Shown here piece by piece: positions 22,215 to 33,357 of a DNA stretch of 64,000 nucleotides. The first letter of the stretch is position 1; each line of letters opens with the position of its first letter. The notes under the pieces are model-generated. The model had not been told where the DNA came from, ran no database searches, and worked only from the letters and a program-made list of their open reading frames with translations. The stretch spans positions 55,250,844-55,314,843 of the forward strand of contig OY992540.1 in the NCBI GenBank assembly GCA_963921195.1, read 5' to 3'. The DNA comes from Pegoplata infirma. Its lineage: Eukaryota > Arthropoda > Insecta > Diptera > Anthomyiidae. The translations under genes were made by a program, and so were the position numbers.

Positions 22215-22378
22215 ATGTTTAAATATTCTATAATTTTATTAATTTTAACTGGTTTAATACTAAAAACAATATGCAAAAATATAAATCTAACCGAATTAGA
22301 GAATATAAACATGGAATTGAAATTATTAATCGATCCGCTGATAGCAACAAATACAGATGATACAACTCAACAACGGGT
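22215..22378 (+). CDS. Secreted Cys-rich peptide precursor, copy 1, exon 1
   Basis: Exon 1 (164 nt) encodes residues 1-54 and part of 55: a hydrophobic signal peptide (about 1-20, MFKYSIILLILTGLILKTIC) and a pro-region with the conserved NMELK (32-36) and IDPLIATN (39-46) blocks. The start at 22215 is chosen over the ATG at 22197 because copies 2 and 3 begin at the same place. The donor is GT|GTAGGT at 22378/22379 in phase 2; without splicing the frame stops at once (GTG TAG). Joined to 26915-26996 it gives an 81-residue protein. R54 precedes the junction, completing R54-x-x-R57, a furin-type site, with exon 2. The family is not recognised. The overall plan, with an acidic pro-region and a basic Cys-rich tail, resembles insect antimicrobial, venom or seminal peptides (inference). 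Confidence 0.82.
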
Positions 22379-24295
22379 GTAGGTTAAAAAAAATTAATTT
22401 TACTTGATTTTTTGGCTAATTTTTCAAGTTTTCAAAAAAACTAGTTATTAGATAAATAACAAAGTATTAACAAATTAATCATTAACTTCGGAAGTAAAAG
22501 TTCTAATTGTACCATCCCAGCAACAAAAAAAAAAACTAGTGAATAATTATATTATGTTTTTCTTTAAAAGATTCAGTTGTTTTCTCAAGTCATTTCGAAA
22601 ATATTAGTGTCTACGTTTAATCACTTTACTGTTATTTAAAAGTTATAATATTTTGTTTTATTTTCATAGAAAATCGATTTTTTGCCAAAAATAAACAAAA
22701 AAAGTGTTTAATTTGGTTTTATTAAATCTTGTATATCCCAGTCTAAACTCGTTAAATTCGGTTCTTGAAGTTAAAGTGTAAAAAAAAATATTTAAAAAAA
22801 TATTAAGACTGGATGAAATTTACAAAAAACAAGCTGAATTCAGGTTTGCAGAATATTTAAGAATAAGAAATTCGTTCGCGTCAATTAAATCGCGCAAGGG
22901 GGTCAAAAGTTATGGCGATTTTAAGATTTAGCGGTTTTAAAAATCTTAAAAATATTTTAAAGATTTTTTTTTTCTGCACATTTGTTGCATGCGTTATTAA
23001 AACATGCCAGAATATATCATTTCTTCTAAAATATATGATATAAATTTAACCCTTTAATGACCAAACGATTTAAAAAAATATATAAGTACCTAAAATCGCG
23101 ATTAATTCGCTGTAAAAGAAAAGTTTCACAATTTTTTATACCATATTTAGGCAATGCGCTTTGGTATTATTTAAAAAAATCACGGAAAATCGTATCATTG
23201 TACCAGTGGTTTAAAAAAATCGGTGATGCTTTTTTATAACAAGAAAATTTAATGTGGTCCAAAAAATCTTTAATCATCAAAATTTTTTAATCCGCCTCTG
23301 ATTTTATGATGACACATCAAGTTGGCTTTCATTTAAAAAAAATGTCATCCGATTTCGTGTAAAGCCTTGGATTTAGATAAAATCATTGCGCTTTTCGCTC
23401 AGAATGGCTTAAAGTAAAAAGTCAAAAAGCAAATCAGTTCTACTCGTTAAGGCACGTCTTTTGGTGTATTATTGCAATTTATTTTTTATAAACCCGCCAG
23501 TGATTTTTTTATGTAAACTCACAAAAAACTCGGTTAACGCAAGAGTCCACCAAATTTCGAATGAAACAGCGAATGTGCCTCGCAAAAAACTGGTATTTCA
23601 AAAAAATTACGTTTTTTCTTTCGAACTTTGATCTGCTAAAACTCCTTAACTATTTGTGGCACATTAACGGGATTAATTCCAAAATGTTAAGAATTACAAC
23701 AGCTACCAACTCTAGTTCAACTTTTTTCATTTTATAGAGGGGGCCGAAATCCCTGATCAAAAAACCTCGAAAATTTAAAAACTCTTAATTTTTGGTTTCA
23801 AAACTTAACCGTCTTATAACTTCTTACCAAGCGATGAAGCATCTATCAAGCCAACATTAAAATAATCTCTTATATGTACTGACTTTGTGTTATGCCGGAA
23901 AAGATTGAAATATAAGGAGAACTTACAAAAAAAGCGAAAGAAGGTAAAAACTATGGATTATTTCAAGCCATTTTTATCGATTTTTCAACTTTAACCCTCT
24001 GTAACTTTTACGGATAAAGCGGGATAATCCTTAAACATTGCTCAGTGATGGTTCAAGGTCTTGTTTACACAACTGCATTTACAGTTTTTCTAAATTCCAA
24101 AAACTGACGGTTTTTTTAAACATTTATTTCAGTTTCACTGAGTTGAAATTTAAAAAGATTTTGTGATATATCGATTAATAGCTTATAAGGCGATAATTCG
24201 ATTGGAAAATGTTGTCTGTAAAATAGATAAAGCACTTAATAACTATTATTTTAAAATCAAAAAAACAAGAAATCCTTGAATTTGTTCTAAAATTT
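22379..24295 (+). other. Copy-1 intron, first part, no recognisable element
   Basis: The first 60 nt after the donor resemble the start of the copy-2 intron. The rest is AT-rich with no bounded repeat. The open frame 23057-23239 (60 aa, Lys/Ile/Phe-rich) has no visible signal, motif or paralog and is not called a gene. The full intron is 22379-26914, 4,536 bp. Confidence 0.5.
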
Positions 24296-25070
24296 TTATA
24301 CCCTACACCAATCAGTGGTACATGAGTTAGTGCTGATGTTTGTAACTACCCGAAATATTGGTCCTACCCCTACCTCAAGTATACCGATCGACTCAGAATG
24401 AATTTTTGAGTCGATTTAGCGATGTCCATTCGTCCGTCCGTCTGTCCATCTATCGGTTTAAGCACGATACAGGTCGCAGTTTTCAAACAATTGACTTGAA
24501 ATTTGAAACTTAAGGATCTTTTGGCCCAAGGACGAAGCCTATTGAAATTGGAGAAAATCGGTCCATGTTAAGACCTAGCCCCCATACAAACACCCCCTTT
24601 GAATTCGGCTTAAATGACTCTAATAACCGTATTATAATAGACATGAATCTTTGTTCCAAGTTTCAAAGGAATTGGGTCAGTCCTTCTGATAGTCGCCATA
24701 CCAACCACTCTCCCGATATTCACATAAATCCGTAAAAATTCAGGAAAATTTTATATATTTGATAAAAATTTTATTTTTAGGTGTTAAACGTGTACTTTAG
24801 TAACCTAATCAAATCGGAATATAATTGGACCTTTTTTGGACTTAGTCCCCCATATAAAAATTTCGACCGATATTCAGTTAAATCGGTCTATTGACAAAAA
24901 AATAAACCAATTCCACTAAAATTTGATCTGTGTGTGTTTTCTACACTAAATAAAGACCTAACAAAAGACAATCGGTCCATGTTTGACCTTGGGACCCATT
25001 TTCCGGAAAACACTGGTGTAGGGTATAACACTGGTGTATCGGTGTTGACCGACTATAACTTTCTCACTTG
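24296..25070 (+). mobile_element. DINE-like element K, GATCGACTCAGAAT subtype
   Basis: The 5' end is TATACCCTACACCAATCAGTGG; then GTAACTACCCGAAATATTGG, TATACCGATCGACTCAGAAT, a GTCC tract (about 24424-24450), and the 3' end GGTGTAGGGTATAAC, hairpin TCGGTGTTGACCGA and CTCACTTG. The architecture matches DINE-1 but with the TATACCCTACAC/GTGTAGGGTATA ends of a separate subfamily also found at 32218-34872. It sits in the copy-1 intron, inserted at the T-run edge of the S1 element. Confidence 0.8.
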
Positions 25071-25199
25071 TTTTTTTTAATTGTTGGTATTTTTTAAGAA
25101 AAAATCATTAGTTTTTTCCTACTTACTTATGTGGTTTATTTTTTTGTAGATAAAAAATTTAAAAAATTGTTTATAGAAATTTTTAAAACATGTTTGTAT

Positions 25200-25262
25200 C
25201 AAGTGACTTTGTCACGATGGGTAGAGTGTCTGGCCAGAATGTAGTTGATTGCGGGATCGATT
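25200..25262 (+). promoter_or_regulatory. tRNA-like segment with box A/box B-like motifs
   Basis: TGGGTAGAGTGTCTGGCC resembles a tRNA D-arm/box A, and GCGGGATCGATTACC resembles a T-arm/box B. S2 has the same segment on the opposite strand (about 30023-30088), where box B reads GCATCGATTCC, closer to consensus. This suggests a tRNA-derived internal RNA polymerase III promoter, so the S family may be SINE-related. A full cloverleaf could not be drawn. Confidence 0.4.
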
Positions 25263-25398
25263 ACCAAAATTTTATTAAAAAATTTAAAAAAAATATTTTA
25301 ATAGAAAAATAGTAAGAAATAACATACGAAATCATTAATTTTAATGTTTTCGTAGGTTATTTTTCTTTTGAATTTGTTGGTAAAATTAACACAATAAT

Positions 25399-25879
25399 CG
25401 AGTTAAAACACCTTAATTCAACCGAAAAAAGTAGAATTTTTGACCTTAACCCATTCGAATTTGATGAAACTTGGAACACAGAACAAATTTTGTTCATAAA
25501 TAGAATGAATTGCTAACATTGATTTCAGTTCATACTATATATGAACAAATTGATTTAAACCAATGAACTTTGACCTTTTTCAAAAAAAAATCTTGGAGAA
25601 TGCAGTTTTAAAGGCTGTCTCATTACCTATTATTTGAAACCTAAATGAGACCTGAATTGTTATTTCTTTTCGAGATATCTTTATTTATGTCAGAACACTT
25701 TTGTCAAATATATACGATTTTGTTTATTTTCAAGACCGCATATCTCGAATACTGGAATGACCAGAAAGCTGAAAAATTGGCAAAATCTCTTTTTTGTTAA
25801 AGTAAACTCCAGTACTTAATTTCACTAAATTTGGAGGGGGTGCGGTCAACTCCTCGGTTGAATTGAGGTGTTTTAGCTC
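25399..25879. mobile_element. Inverted-repeat element, CGAGTTAAAACACCT termini
   Basis: Left CGAGTTAAAACACCTTAATT, CAACCGA and right complement TCGGTTGAATTGAGGTGTTT, TAGCTC. Flanks AATAAT and AATCAT may be a decayed duplication. The flanking S1 sequence TTTTTAATGTTTTCGTAGGT appears on both sides of it, so part of S1 is repeated across the insertion. No coding capacity. Confidence 0.65.
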
Positions 25880-26040
25880 AATCATTAATTTTTAATGTTT
25901 TCGTAGGTTATTTTTTAAAAATTTGTTGGTAAAAAAATGAAAGTGACGTTATTTTTTAATGTTCAATGTTATTTATTTTAGAAAATTTTATTAGCAGTAA
26001 AATATAAGTGTTAATGTTTGTTAAAACAAATGAATAATTA

Positions 26041-26669
26041 CACAGTGATACAAAATCGAACTTTCGGAGTCGGAATGGGATGAAACCAAAAGCAAATGAA
26101 AGCTGACGTTTTCCATAACAAAACCCTCGAGGCCTTTTTTTAGGTCAGAGCTAGATTTTATTTTACACGCATTTAAAGTTGGTGATTTTAAAGCATTTAA
26201 AGTTTTTGTGTACTAAACATGTCCTACTTTAAAGGCCCCTGACGGTGCCCTTATTGGACGTGTAGGGTCCAGCTTCCAAACGTAAGCTCAAAATTACTTC
26301 AGCTATGACTAGTGTGAATTTTTCTTCAATCGGTCCAGTACCTATTTACTGAATAGCCAAATTATTAAAATAAACAACTGTACACCGTTGCGTATGATTG
26401 TTATTTAAAGGCAATTATTAATATAAACCACTGGACACCGTTGCGTATGATTGTTATTTAAAGGCAATTACAATATTAATCATTCGCCACTAATACAGTT
26501 TTCAAGCATTTATTATTATAATTGTAATAAAAGTGCACTAACTTCAAATGCGTGTAAAAAAAAATCTAGTTCTGAACTAGAAAAAAGCCTTGAGGGGTTT
26601 GTTATGGAATATGTCAAATTTAATTTGATTTTGGTTTCATCCCATTCCGATTTTGGGTGTTGCACTGTG
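26041..26669. mobile_element. TIR element with TTA duplication, empty site known
   Basis: 629 bp; termini CACAGTGATACAAAATCG and CAACACCCAAAATCGG...CACTGTG extend as inverted arms through GGAATGGGATGAAACC, GAGGCCTTTTTT and TTTACACGCATTTAAAGTT. Flanked by TTA on both sides. S2 has the intact target (AAATAATTACTGGGATGG, read on its complement), confirming the 3-bp duplication. A 3-bp TWA duplication fits PIF/Harbinger, but the tip sequence is not diagnostic. Confidence 0.8.
26370..26475 (+). repeat. Two direct copies of a 53-bp unit
   Basis: ACACCGTTGCGTATGATTGT, TATTTAAAGGCAATTA occurs at 26382 and again at 26435, offset 53 nt, inside the TIR element. Just upstream, 26225-26345 matches a dispersed repeat also present at 55670-55790. 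Confidence 0.8.
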
Positions 26670-26914
26670 TTACCGGAATGGTTTTCAAGTGTTTTATCAC
26701 TTGTTTTAAACGTGTTTTTCATTTGTTTTTGCCTACAAAATATTTTGAGTGATGGAAAAATCTAATATTGTGTAATTATTATATTGGAAATTGTAAAAAA
26801 ATTTTAAATTAATTGCATTAGAAAACTCAAGTTGAGATTTGATTAAATTAAAGTAAATTTAAATTTAATATTGCAAATTTGTTAGAAAAATAATTACTTT
26901 TGTTTTTTTTTTAG

Positions 26915-26996
26915 TGTGCGCCACGCTCTTAGAGCTAGAAGCAATTGTCCATGCAAAATAAATGGAAGATGTGCTGCAACCCATAATTGCAAATAG
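26915..26996 (+). CDS. Secreted Cys-rich peptide precursor, copy 1, exon 2
   Basis: The acceptor is a T-run plus TTAG at 26911-26914. The exon completes V55 and encodes residues 56-81, VRHALRARSNCPCKI and NGRCAATHNCK, then TAG. Cysteines are at 66, 68, 74 and 80 (C-x-C-x5-C-x5-C), enough for two disulfides. Cleavage after the R54-x-x-R57 motif would leave a 24-residue, strongly basic peptide. The exon is too short to be found as an open frame alone; it was recognised by its match to 36953-37031 and 45096-45216 and by ungapped joining to exon 1. The intervening intron is 4,536 bp, so the pairing of these two exons is inferred from position, phase and the lack of another candidate. Confidence 0.82.
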
Positions 26997-27290
26997 CTTC
27001 ATATAGCTGCATCATAAACCCATATCAACCAGTCCTTAGTGGGCCCATTTATAAAAAAATATACATCGATGCAACAAAAAGTGAAGATAATGGTATTATC
27101 AAACTAGATCTTCCTTACATGAAGAACTGAAAAACAAGGACTCAAATGTAACAAGGAGTTGACAGTCACTTTGCTTATATTTTTATATATTTTTGCAATA
27201 TGAACTAGCTTAACATTGAGAAGTCTTTGCCATGAAAAATGTTTTGTTGTACTGTTTGCAGTTGCCAATAAATTTGCAGTTTTTCTACGT
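26997..27290 (+). other. Copy-1 3' untranslated region
   Basis: Homologous to 37032-37286 downstream of copy 2: CTTCATATAGCTGCATCA, CCTTAGTGGG, GAAGATAATGGTATTATC, AACTAGATCTTCC, ACTGAAAAACA, GACTCAAAT, AACAAGGAG, AAGTCTTTGC and TGTTTGCAGTTGCC. The shared tail shows that the duplication included the 3' UTR. Confidence 0.7.
27267..27272 (+). terminator. Polyadenylation signal AATAAA of copy 1
   Basis: AATAAA 270 bp after the stop codon, at the end of the region conserved with copy 2, followed by the T/G-containing TTTGCAGTTTTTC. In copy 2 the same spot is disrupted by the insertion at 37287-38831. Confidence 0.55.
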
Positions 27291-27563
27291 ATTATTTATT
27301 TTGCAAATGGCTAGGCTATGCTCTCCAAAAAGAAAAATAACAACTTTCAGAAGATGGATTATAATTAATTTGTTTTAGTATTATTTAAAGATTTATTAAA
27401 ATATTTATACAAATACAACAAATAAAAAACAATGCTCATGAAATAGTCATATTTGATTTTTTTTAATAATGTGTCAAAAATTTAATTTAATTTCATTATT
27501 CTCTAAAGCATTTATTAAAGATTTTAATTTTTTTAGCTCTCTTCATTTTTGAGGGATTTCTTA

Positions 27564-27708
27564 CACAGAAAATAATGTTGAGAAAAACACTTGTAAAAAT
27601 TTAAAAAAAAATTAAGTAATTTTTTAATTGACGCAATTAAAAATTTACTCAAAATTAAAAAAAAAATATTTGAGTAAATAATTTAGTAAAAAATTATTTT
27701 TTTTTTCC
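27564..27708. mobile_element. GAGTAAATTTTTAATTG foldback family, truncated
   Basis: Starts CACAGAAAATAATGTTGAG after TA and includes the module TTTTTAATTGACGCAATTAA, AAATTTACTC. It runs into a DINE 5' end. 27291-27563 holds nothing recognisable. Confidence 0.6.
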
Positions 27709-27789
27709 ACTCTAGTGATAGAGGGTATATAAGTTTGTCATTCCGTTTGTAACACCTCGACATATTGGTCTAGGACCCCATAAAGTATA
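27709..27789 (+). mobile_element. DINE-1/mini-me-like 5' fragment
   Basis: CACTCTAGTGATAGAGGGTA, TATAAGTTTGTCATTCCGTT, TGTAACACCTCGACATATTG and GACCCCATAAAGTATAT match the 5' part of the family. It is cut off exactly where the giant palindrome begins. Confidence 0.7.
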
Positions 27790-29638
27790 TGGGGCATTCC
27801 ATATCAAATCGGACACTTTGATTTTTTTTTTCTTTAGATTTTCCCAATTTGTTTACAGTTTTAAGTACCCTTTGAAAACTCTTTCGTGGTAAATTTTAAG
27901 ATTTTTTGATGACCCGTTCAAAAGATATCGAATTTTTAAAAATTGGTAGTTTGTTCCTTTACTCAAACTTCTTTTACTCATAACTACTTCAATAATGGTC
28001 CAAATTTCAATTTTTTTTTTTAATTTTTGTTTGTTTACGTACTTAAAAAAAAAACAATCCTAAAAAATTCTTAAAAACGCTCTAGTATGCGATTTTTAAG
28101 TTTTAAAATTGAAATCTTATTTTCGAAAATATTTGTAATCTTCGATTTTTTTTGAAATTTTTTTGTGTGAAACTTTTATCGATTCTACAAATTTTTTGCC
28201 CAGGAGTATCGTGGGATAACGATTATTACTGTTTTTTAAAATTTTTTGAAAAAAATTTATTGTAATTTTCCAATCTTAAAATCATTTCTTCTGCTCCAAT
28301 GGTGCGTCATAGAGACGTCACTTATAAGACCGACCCCCATTAACTTTAATGTCTTAGCGTTTCTTTGGAACAAACTAATACCCTATCTCCAATTTCTAAG
28401 GGGCTCCCACACAAAACGACATTTTTTAAAATTTGCTCCAACCGCTCTAACTGCCCTAATAGTGCCCTTAGAGCAACCAAATGTATGACCGACCCACAAT
28501 ATATTTTTAGTGCAAACATTTTCTCTGAACATACCTACCCTCTATCTCTAATTTTTAAGGCGGTCCCCATACAATTTTTTTTTTCTGTAATTTTGTTTTA
28601 TTTAATCAGCTTCTACCGGTCCAATGGTGCGTCCGAGAGGGGTCATTAGTGAGACCGACCCCCAATTATTTTTACCCTACAACATTTTTTAAAAAAATAC
28701 CTACGCCCCATCTCCACTCCCTAAGTAGGCTCCCATACAAATAACAGTTGGAGCAAATTTTATAAAAATGTAATTTTGAATGGAAGCCTACGTAGGAAGT
28801 GGAGATAGGGCGTAGGTATGTTTTAAAAAATGTTGGGTGTAAAAATAAATGGGGGTCGGTCTCACTAATGACCCCTCTCGGACGCACTATTGGACCGGTA
28901 GAAACTGATTAAATAAAACAAATTTACAAAAAATTAAAAAAAAAATTGTATGGGGACCGCCTTAAAAATAAAAGAGGAAATAAAAAAATATTGTGGGTCG
29001 GTCATACATTTTGTTGCTCTAAGGGCACTATTAGGCCAGTTAGAGGGTTGGAGCAAATTTAAAAAAATTTCGTTTTGTGTGGAACCCCCTAAGAAATTGG
29101 AGATAGGGTATAAGTTTGTTCCAAAGAAATGTTAAGTAGAAATGATTTTTAGATTGGAAAATTATAATACATTTTTTTCAAAAAATTTTAAAAAATAGTA
29201 ATAATCGTTATCCCACGATCCTCCTGGGCAGAAAATTTGTAGAATCGATAGAAGTCTTACACAAAAAAATTAAAAAAAAAATCGAAGAGTACTAACATTT
29301 TCAAAAATGAGATTTAAATTTTAAAACTTAAAAATCGCATACTAGAGCCCTTTTAAATTTTTTTTTGCCTTTTTTTTAAAAGTACGTAAAAAAAATTTTT
29401 GAAAAAACAAATTGATATTTGGACCATTATAGAAGAAGTTATAAGTAAAAGAAGTTTGAGTAAAGGATCAAACTACCAATTTTTAAAAATTCGATATCTT
29501 TTGAACGGGCCATCAAAAAAATCTGAAAATTTACCACGAAGGAGTTTTCAAAGGCTACTAAAAACTGTAAACAAATTAGGAAAATCTAAAAAAAAAAAAA
29601 AAAATTTCAAAGTGTCCTATTTGACATGGAACGCCCCA
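27790..29638. mobile_element. Giant palindromic element, TGGGGCATTCC termini, P1
   Basis: 1.85 kb in which the left half is mirrored by the right half: GGGGCATTCCATATCAAATC, CCGTTCAAAAGATATCG, CCCAGGAGTATCGTGGGAT and GGTGCGTCATAGAG each recur inverted, with arms near 900 bp turning at about 28765. Termini TGGGGCATTCC and GGAACGCCCCA sit at TA(TA)/TT flanks. Related copies are at 43153-44237 and 55957-58898. A TA target suggests a Tc1/mariner-type mobiliser (inference). All open frames inside are mirror products. Confidence 0.85.
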
Positions 29639-29647
29639 TTTATATCC

Positions 29648-30329
29648 ACACTCAAAATATTTTGAAGGCAAAAACAAATGAAAAACACTTTTAAAACCAG
29701 TAAATAAACAATTGAAAACCATCCCAGTAATTATTTATTTGTTTTAACAAACATCAAAATTTATTTTTTACTGTTGACAAAATTTTCTAAAATAAATAAC
29801 ATTAAAAAATTACGATTTTTCATTTTTTTTTACCAACAAATTTAAAAAAAAAATAACATATGAAAACATTAAAAATTGATGATAGTTCTGTTATTTTACC
29901 AACAAATTACAAAAAAAAAAAAATAACCTATGAAAACATTAAAAATTAATGATTTCGTAGGTTATTTTTTACAATTTTTTATTGAAATATTTTTTTAATA
30001 ATTTTTAATAAAATTTTGGGGAATCGATGCCGCAATCAACTACATTCTGGCCAGACATTCTACCCATCGTGCCAAAGTCACTTGATACAAATATGTTTTT
30101 ATATTTCTATAAATTATTTTTTGATTTTATTTTCTACAAAAAAATAACCTACTTGTGTAGGTAAAAACTAATGATATCTCATTAAAAAATAGCAAACAAT
30201 TTAAAAAAAAATTACTTACACAAATCATTAAAAATTTAAAGAATAATCAATAGTTTTTACTTACAGAACAAAAATAAATGACTTTAAAAATTAAATGTTA
30301 ATGAAAGTCTTTATTTTTGAGTGTGTTAT
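29648..30329 (+). mobile_element. S-family element copy S2
   Basis: Termini CACTCAAAATATTTTG and CTTTATTTTTGAGTG. It carries the empty site of the TTA-flanked element in S1, several ATTTTTAATGTTTTCAT/GAAAACATTAAAAAT blocks, and the tRNA-like segment (minus, about 30023-30088). Flanks are not a clean duplication. Confidence 0.7.
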
Positions 30330-30477
30330 TTTTGAAACAAAGGACAGAAGTAGTTATTAATAAAAACTGAATATCAAACAAATGTTTTTTCTTTTTAAAC
30401 GACTAAACGTAAAACTTTTTAAATGAATTACAAACAGTTAATGACATAATTATTTGAGTGCAGTAAATTTAATAGTG

Positions 30478-30939
30478 TTGAGTTAACTTTTAATAAAAAT
30501 TTATTAAACGTTTGCCAAAAAATTTGAGTAAATTTTTAATTTAACGCATTTAAAACTTTACTCCAAACTGTTCGTCTTTTTATTTAAGATTTTAAGTGTG
30601 TTAAGTAAAAATTAACTCAAAATTTATTAATTAATTTTTTTAAACAGTTTAAATTTTTCTTTATAAAAAAAATCAAACTTTTACCAAATAAGTAAATTTA
30701 TGTCTTAAAGACATAGAAAAATTTTATAAAAACTATAAACTAAATGAGAATTCTAAAAACTAAGAGAATAAAAAAATTTAAAAAAAAAACTATTAAATTT
30801 TGATTAAATTATTTACTTAAATTTTTTTCAAAACTTTTGAGAAAATTTTTAATTGCGTCAATTAAAAAATTACTCAATTTTTTTTGGAAATTTAAACAAG
30901 TGATTTCTCAAAAATTTTTCGCCCATATTTTTTTCTGTG
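30478..30939 (-). mobile_element. GAGTAAATTTTTAATTG foldback family
   Basis: Right tip TTTTTTTCTGTG mirrors the CACAGAAAAAAA tip at 63597. It contains two GAGTAAA/GAGAAAATTTTTAATT modules with the ACGC/GCGTC core, plus ATGTCTTAAAGACATAG. The left boundary is approximate. 30330-30477 and 30940-31262 show nothing recognisable. Confidence 0.55.
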
Positions 30940-31296
30940 CACATAGCCGAATTAAACAATGTCATTTGTTCTTAAATAATTTGTATAGTTTTCAAGCAAA
31001 CCGCTTATAATCACTTTTTTTGCTGTGATTTTCTAAAATTACTTCATTGTGGCAAGTAGTTTTACATAAACTAAATAATTACATAAGTAGGTATGTTAAT
31101 AACATCTTTAGGAATGGTACTTTACCTTTAAAAATGATTATCGTTTTAGTTTACAATGTAGAACGAATTGTAATACTCCTGCGGTAATATACATATTATT
31201 TCAATGATACAACTTAAGATATTTTTTTTTTTTTTATTCTCTTTATAAAATTGAGCAGTACAGGGTAAATTCCTATTTTGAATCATCCAAAATGCA

Positions 31297-31338
31297 TAAA
31301 TATTAACAGTTCTTAAGATCAACTCCTTAGTTTTATTT
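31297..31338 (+). promoter_or_regulatory. Core promoter of peptide gene copy 2
   Basis: TGCATAAATATTAACAG aligns with TGCATATATATTAACGG of copy 1, and 32 nt later TTAGTTTTATTTCATAT (A at 31329) aligns with the copy-1 start-site motif. Upstream, GGGTAAATTCC at 31263-31273 loosely resembles an NF-kB-type site, but copies 1 and 3 lack it at this position. Confidence 0.6.
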
Positions 31339-31394
31339 CATATCCATACCGCTGCAGTTTAATACGTGCTCAATATTTAAAAAAATATTTTAAA

Positions 31395-31558
31395 ATGTTT
31401 AAATTTTATATAATTTTATTAATTTTAACTGGTTTAATAGTGACGGCAATATGCAAAAATATAAATCTAACAGAATTAGAGAATACAAACATGGAATTAA
31501 AATTATCAATCGATCCGCTGATAGCAACAAATACAGGCGATACAAACCAAAAACGGGT
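31395..31558 (+). CDS. Secreted Cys-rich peptide precursor, copy 2, exon 1
   Basis: The same 164-nt length as copy 1. It encodes the signal peptide MFKFYIILLILTGLIVTAIC and a pro-region with NMELK (32-36) and IDPLIATN (39-46); 45 of the first 55 residues match copy 1. The donor GT|GTAGGTG is at 31558/31559, phase 2, with an in-frame stop immediately inside the intron. K53-R54 supplies a dibasic site at the junction. The joined protein (with 36953-37031) is 80 residues. The opposite-strand open frame at 31399-31602 is a shadow of this exon. Confidence 0.82.
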
Positions 31559-32014
31559 GTAGGTGAAAATTTAAATTTTTGTATTTTTGGATAATTCTTC
31601 ACATTTCATAAATGAACTACATAGTTACACAGTACAATTTTGTACTCTTGCCTAAAACATTAAAAAATGATAAGGTTTTGAATTGAGAAAAGTGTGAAAG
31701 AAAAATTTTTAATTTTTCTAAAAATTTAAGGCATCCTGGTTTCTTACTTGTTTCATATTATCCAGTTATAATAATCTTCAGAAAAACTTTTTAAAAAATA
31801 ATGTTTTTATGAAGATATGGCGCGCTTTTTCGGGCTGACAACGGGAAAAATTATAAAAATTTTTTAGAAGGGTACTTTTAGTCTTCTACAAGCGGTTTTA
31901 AAATGTGGTGGTTGGAGATAAAATATTAAAAAAAAAAATATTTTAAAAATTTTGTAAAATAAAGGTTAATAAGATTGTTTTGGTCCATAGATGCATTTTA
32001 AATGCCTGAAATTA
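31559..32014 (+). other. Copy-2 intron, first part
   Basis: The first 60 nt resemble the copy-1 intron start; the rest has no recognisable element. The full intron is 31559-36952, 5,394 bp, filled mainly by the elements listed next. Confidence 0.5.
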
Positions 32015-33357
32015 AATAAAATATTGGCTAAAAAATTTCAATTAAATCTATTGATCAACAAAATTGAAATGAGTCAATCAATTATTAAATTACAATTTTT
32101 TTCAACATACCAGATTTTTTTTCGCTTCAATTAATTTGGATATATTAATTAAAAAAAATACTTTATACTCGGGTTGTACCTTTTTTTTATTGCCGGCATC
32201 ATATTGGAAAGAAAAAACAAGTAAGAAAATTATAGTCGGTCAAGACCAACCATATAATACCCTACACCAGAGTTTACCGGATAATAAGTCCCAAGTTCAA
32301 AAATGGACCGATTAAATCTTTATTTTGTCAAATCTTTAATAAGCGTATAAAACACTCACAAATCAAAATTGAGAGAAATAGGCTTCGATTTGTTGCCAAT
32401 AAACCGCTTTAAGTGAATATCGGGCGAAATTTTCTCTTGGGGCCTAAGTCCAAAAATGGGCCGATGGTAATTTTATTTGATATGGTTATTAAAGTACGCG
32501 TTTAACATATGGGTAATTCCAAAAATTTTCGCCCACTGTTCGGAAACGTGCCTTTGGACGCCACTGAGATTTTGGCAAATAGATATCCACGTTTATATGA
32601 GATATGTTGCATTTTTGGATTTTCAAAATTTGCTGTAGTTTTCAAATTATCGCGGGTCAAAGTTCGACTTTTTTAGCAAAAGTCAGAAAAATACATGACG
32701 TTTAACGTGCTCTAACTTTTTAACTAGTAATCCGATTATCACAAGTAATGGCTCATATAAAAGCTTAATTCTTCTTCTTTTAGGAAATATTTTCAAAAGC
32801 ATACGGATTTTTTTCAGAAGTGTTGCAAAAATTCAAAAACATTTTTTTTTGCGCATATTTAAAAAAACACATCTTCGATTTTTTTTAAAAAAAGTTTGGT
32901 GATAAACAATACTGTTTTGTACAACATATCCAATATTCAGAGTGGGATCCCAATGGGATCAAAAAATATTCTGGTTTTAGTACGAAGTTCTTAAATTTTA
33001 CCTTAGAAAATTAAAATTTTATATTTCTTCAATATAAAAATTTAAATTTTCAAAGAAAATTATACTATTAAAATTTTGAAAACATTCAAAACATTAAAAA
33101 TTTATATTTTCTAAGGGAAAAATATGAGAACCTCGTACTTTAAACATAATATTTTTTGATCCCATGGAGATCCCACTCTGAATTTTGAATATGTTATACA
33201 AAACATTGTTATTTTTCACCAGAATTTTTTTAAAAAAAACTTAAGATGTGTTTTTTTAAATATTCGAAAAGAAAAAATGTTTTTGCATTTTTGCATCATT
33301 TCTGTAAAAAAAACTGTGTTATTTTATAAATATTTTCTAAAAGAAGAACCCTAGCTT

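Larger units (their letters stand above)
25071..26753 (-). mobile_element. S-family element copy S1, with nested MITEs
   Basis: It reads inverted relative to S2 (29648-30329). Shared blocks include GTTTGTTAAAACAAATGAATAATTA, GTGTTTTTCATTTGTTTTTGCC and the terminus CAAAATATTTTGAGTG at 26738-26753. It is interrupted by 25399-25879 and 26041-26669, and its other end is cut by DINE K. It carries a tRNA-like segment at 25200-25262. It lies wholly within the copy-1 intron, ending about 160 bp before exon 2. Confidence 0.75.

Noticed and set aside
31263..31273. NF-kB-like GGGTAAATTCC upstream of copy 2
   Set aside because: Only a loose match and absent from the same position in copies 1 and 3; not enough to claim immune regulation.
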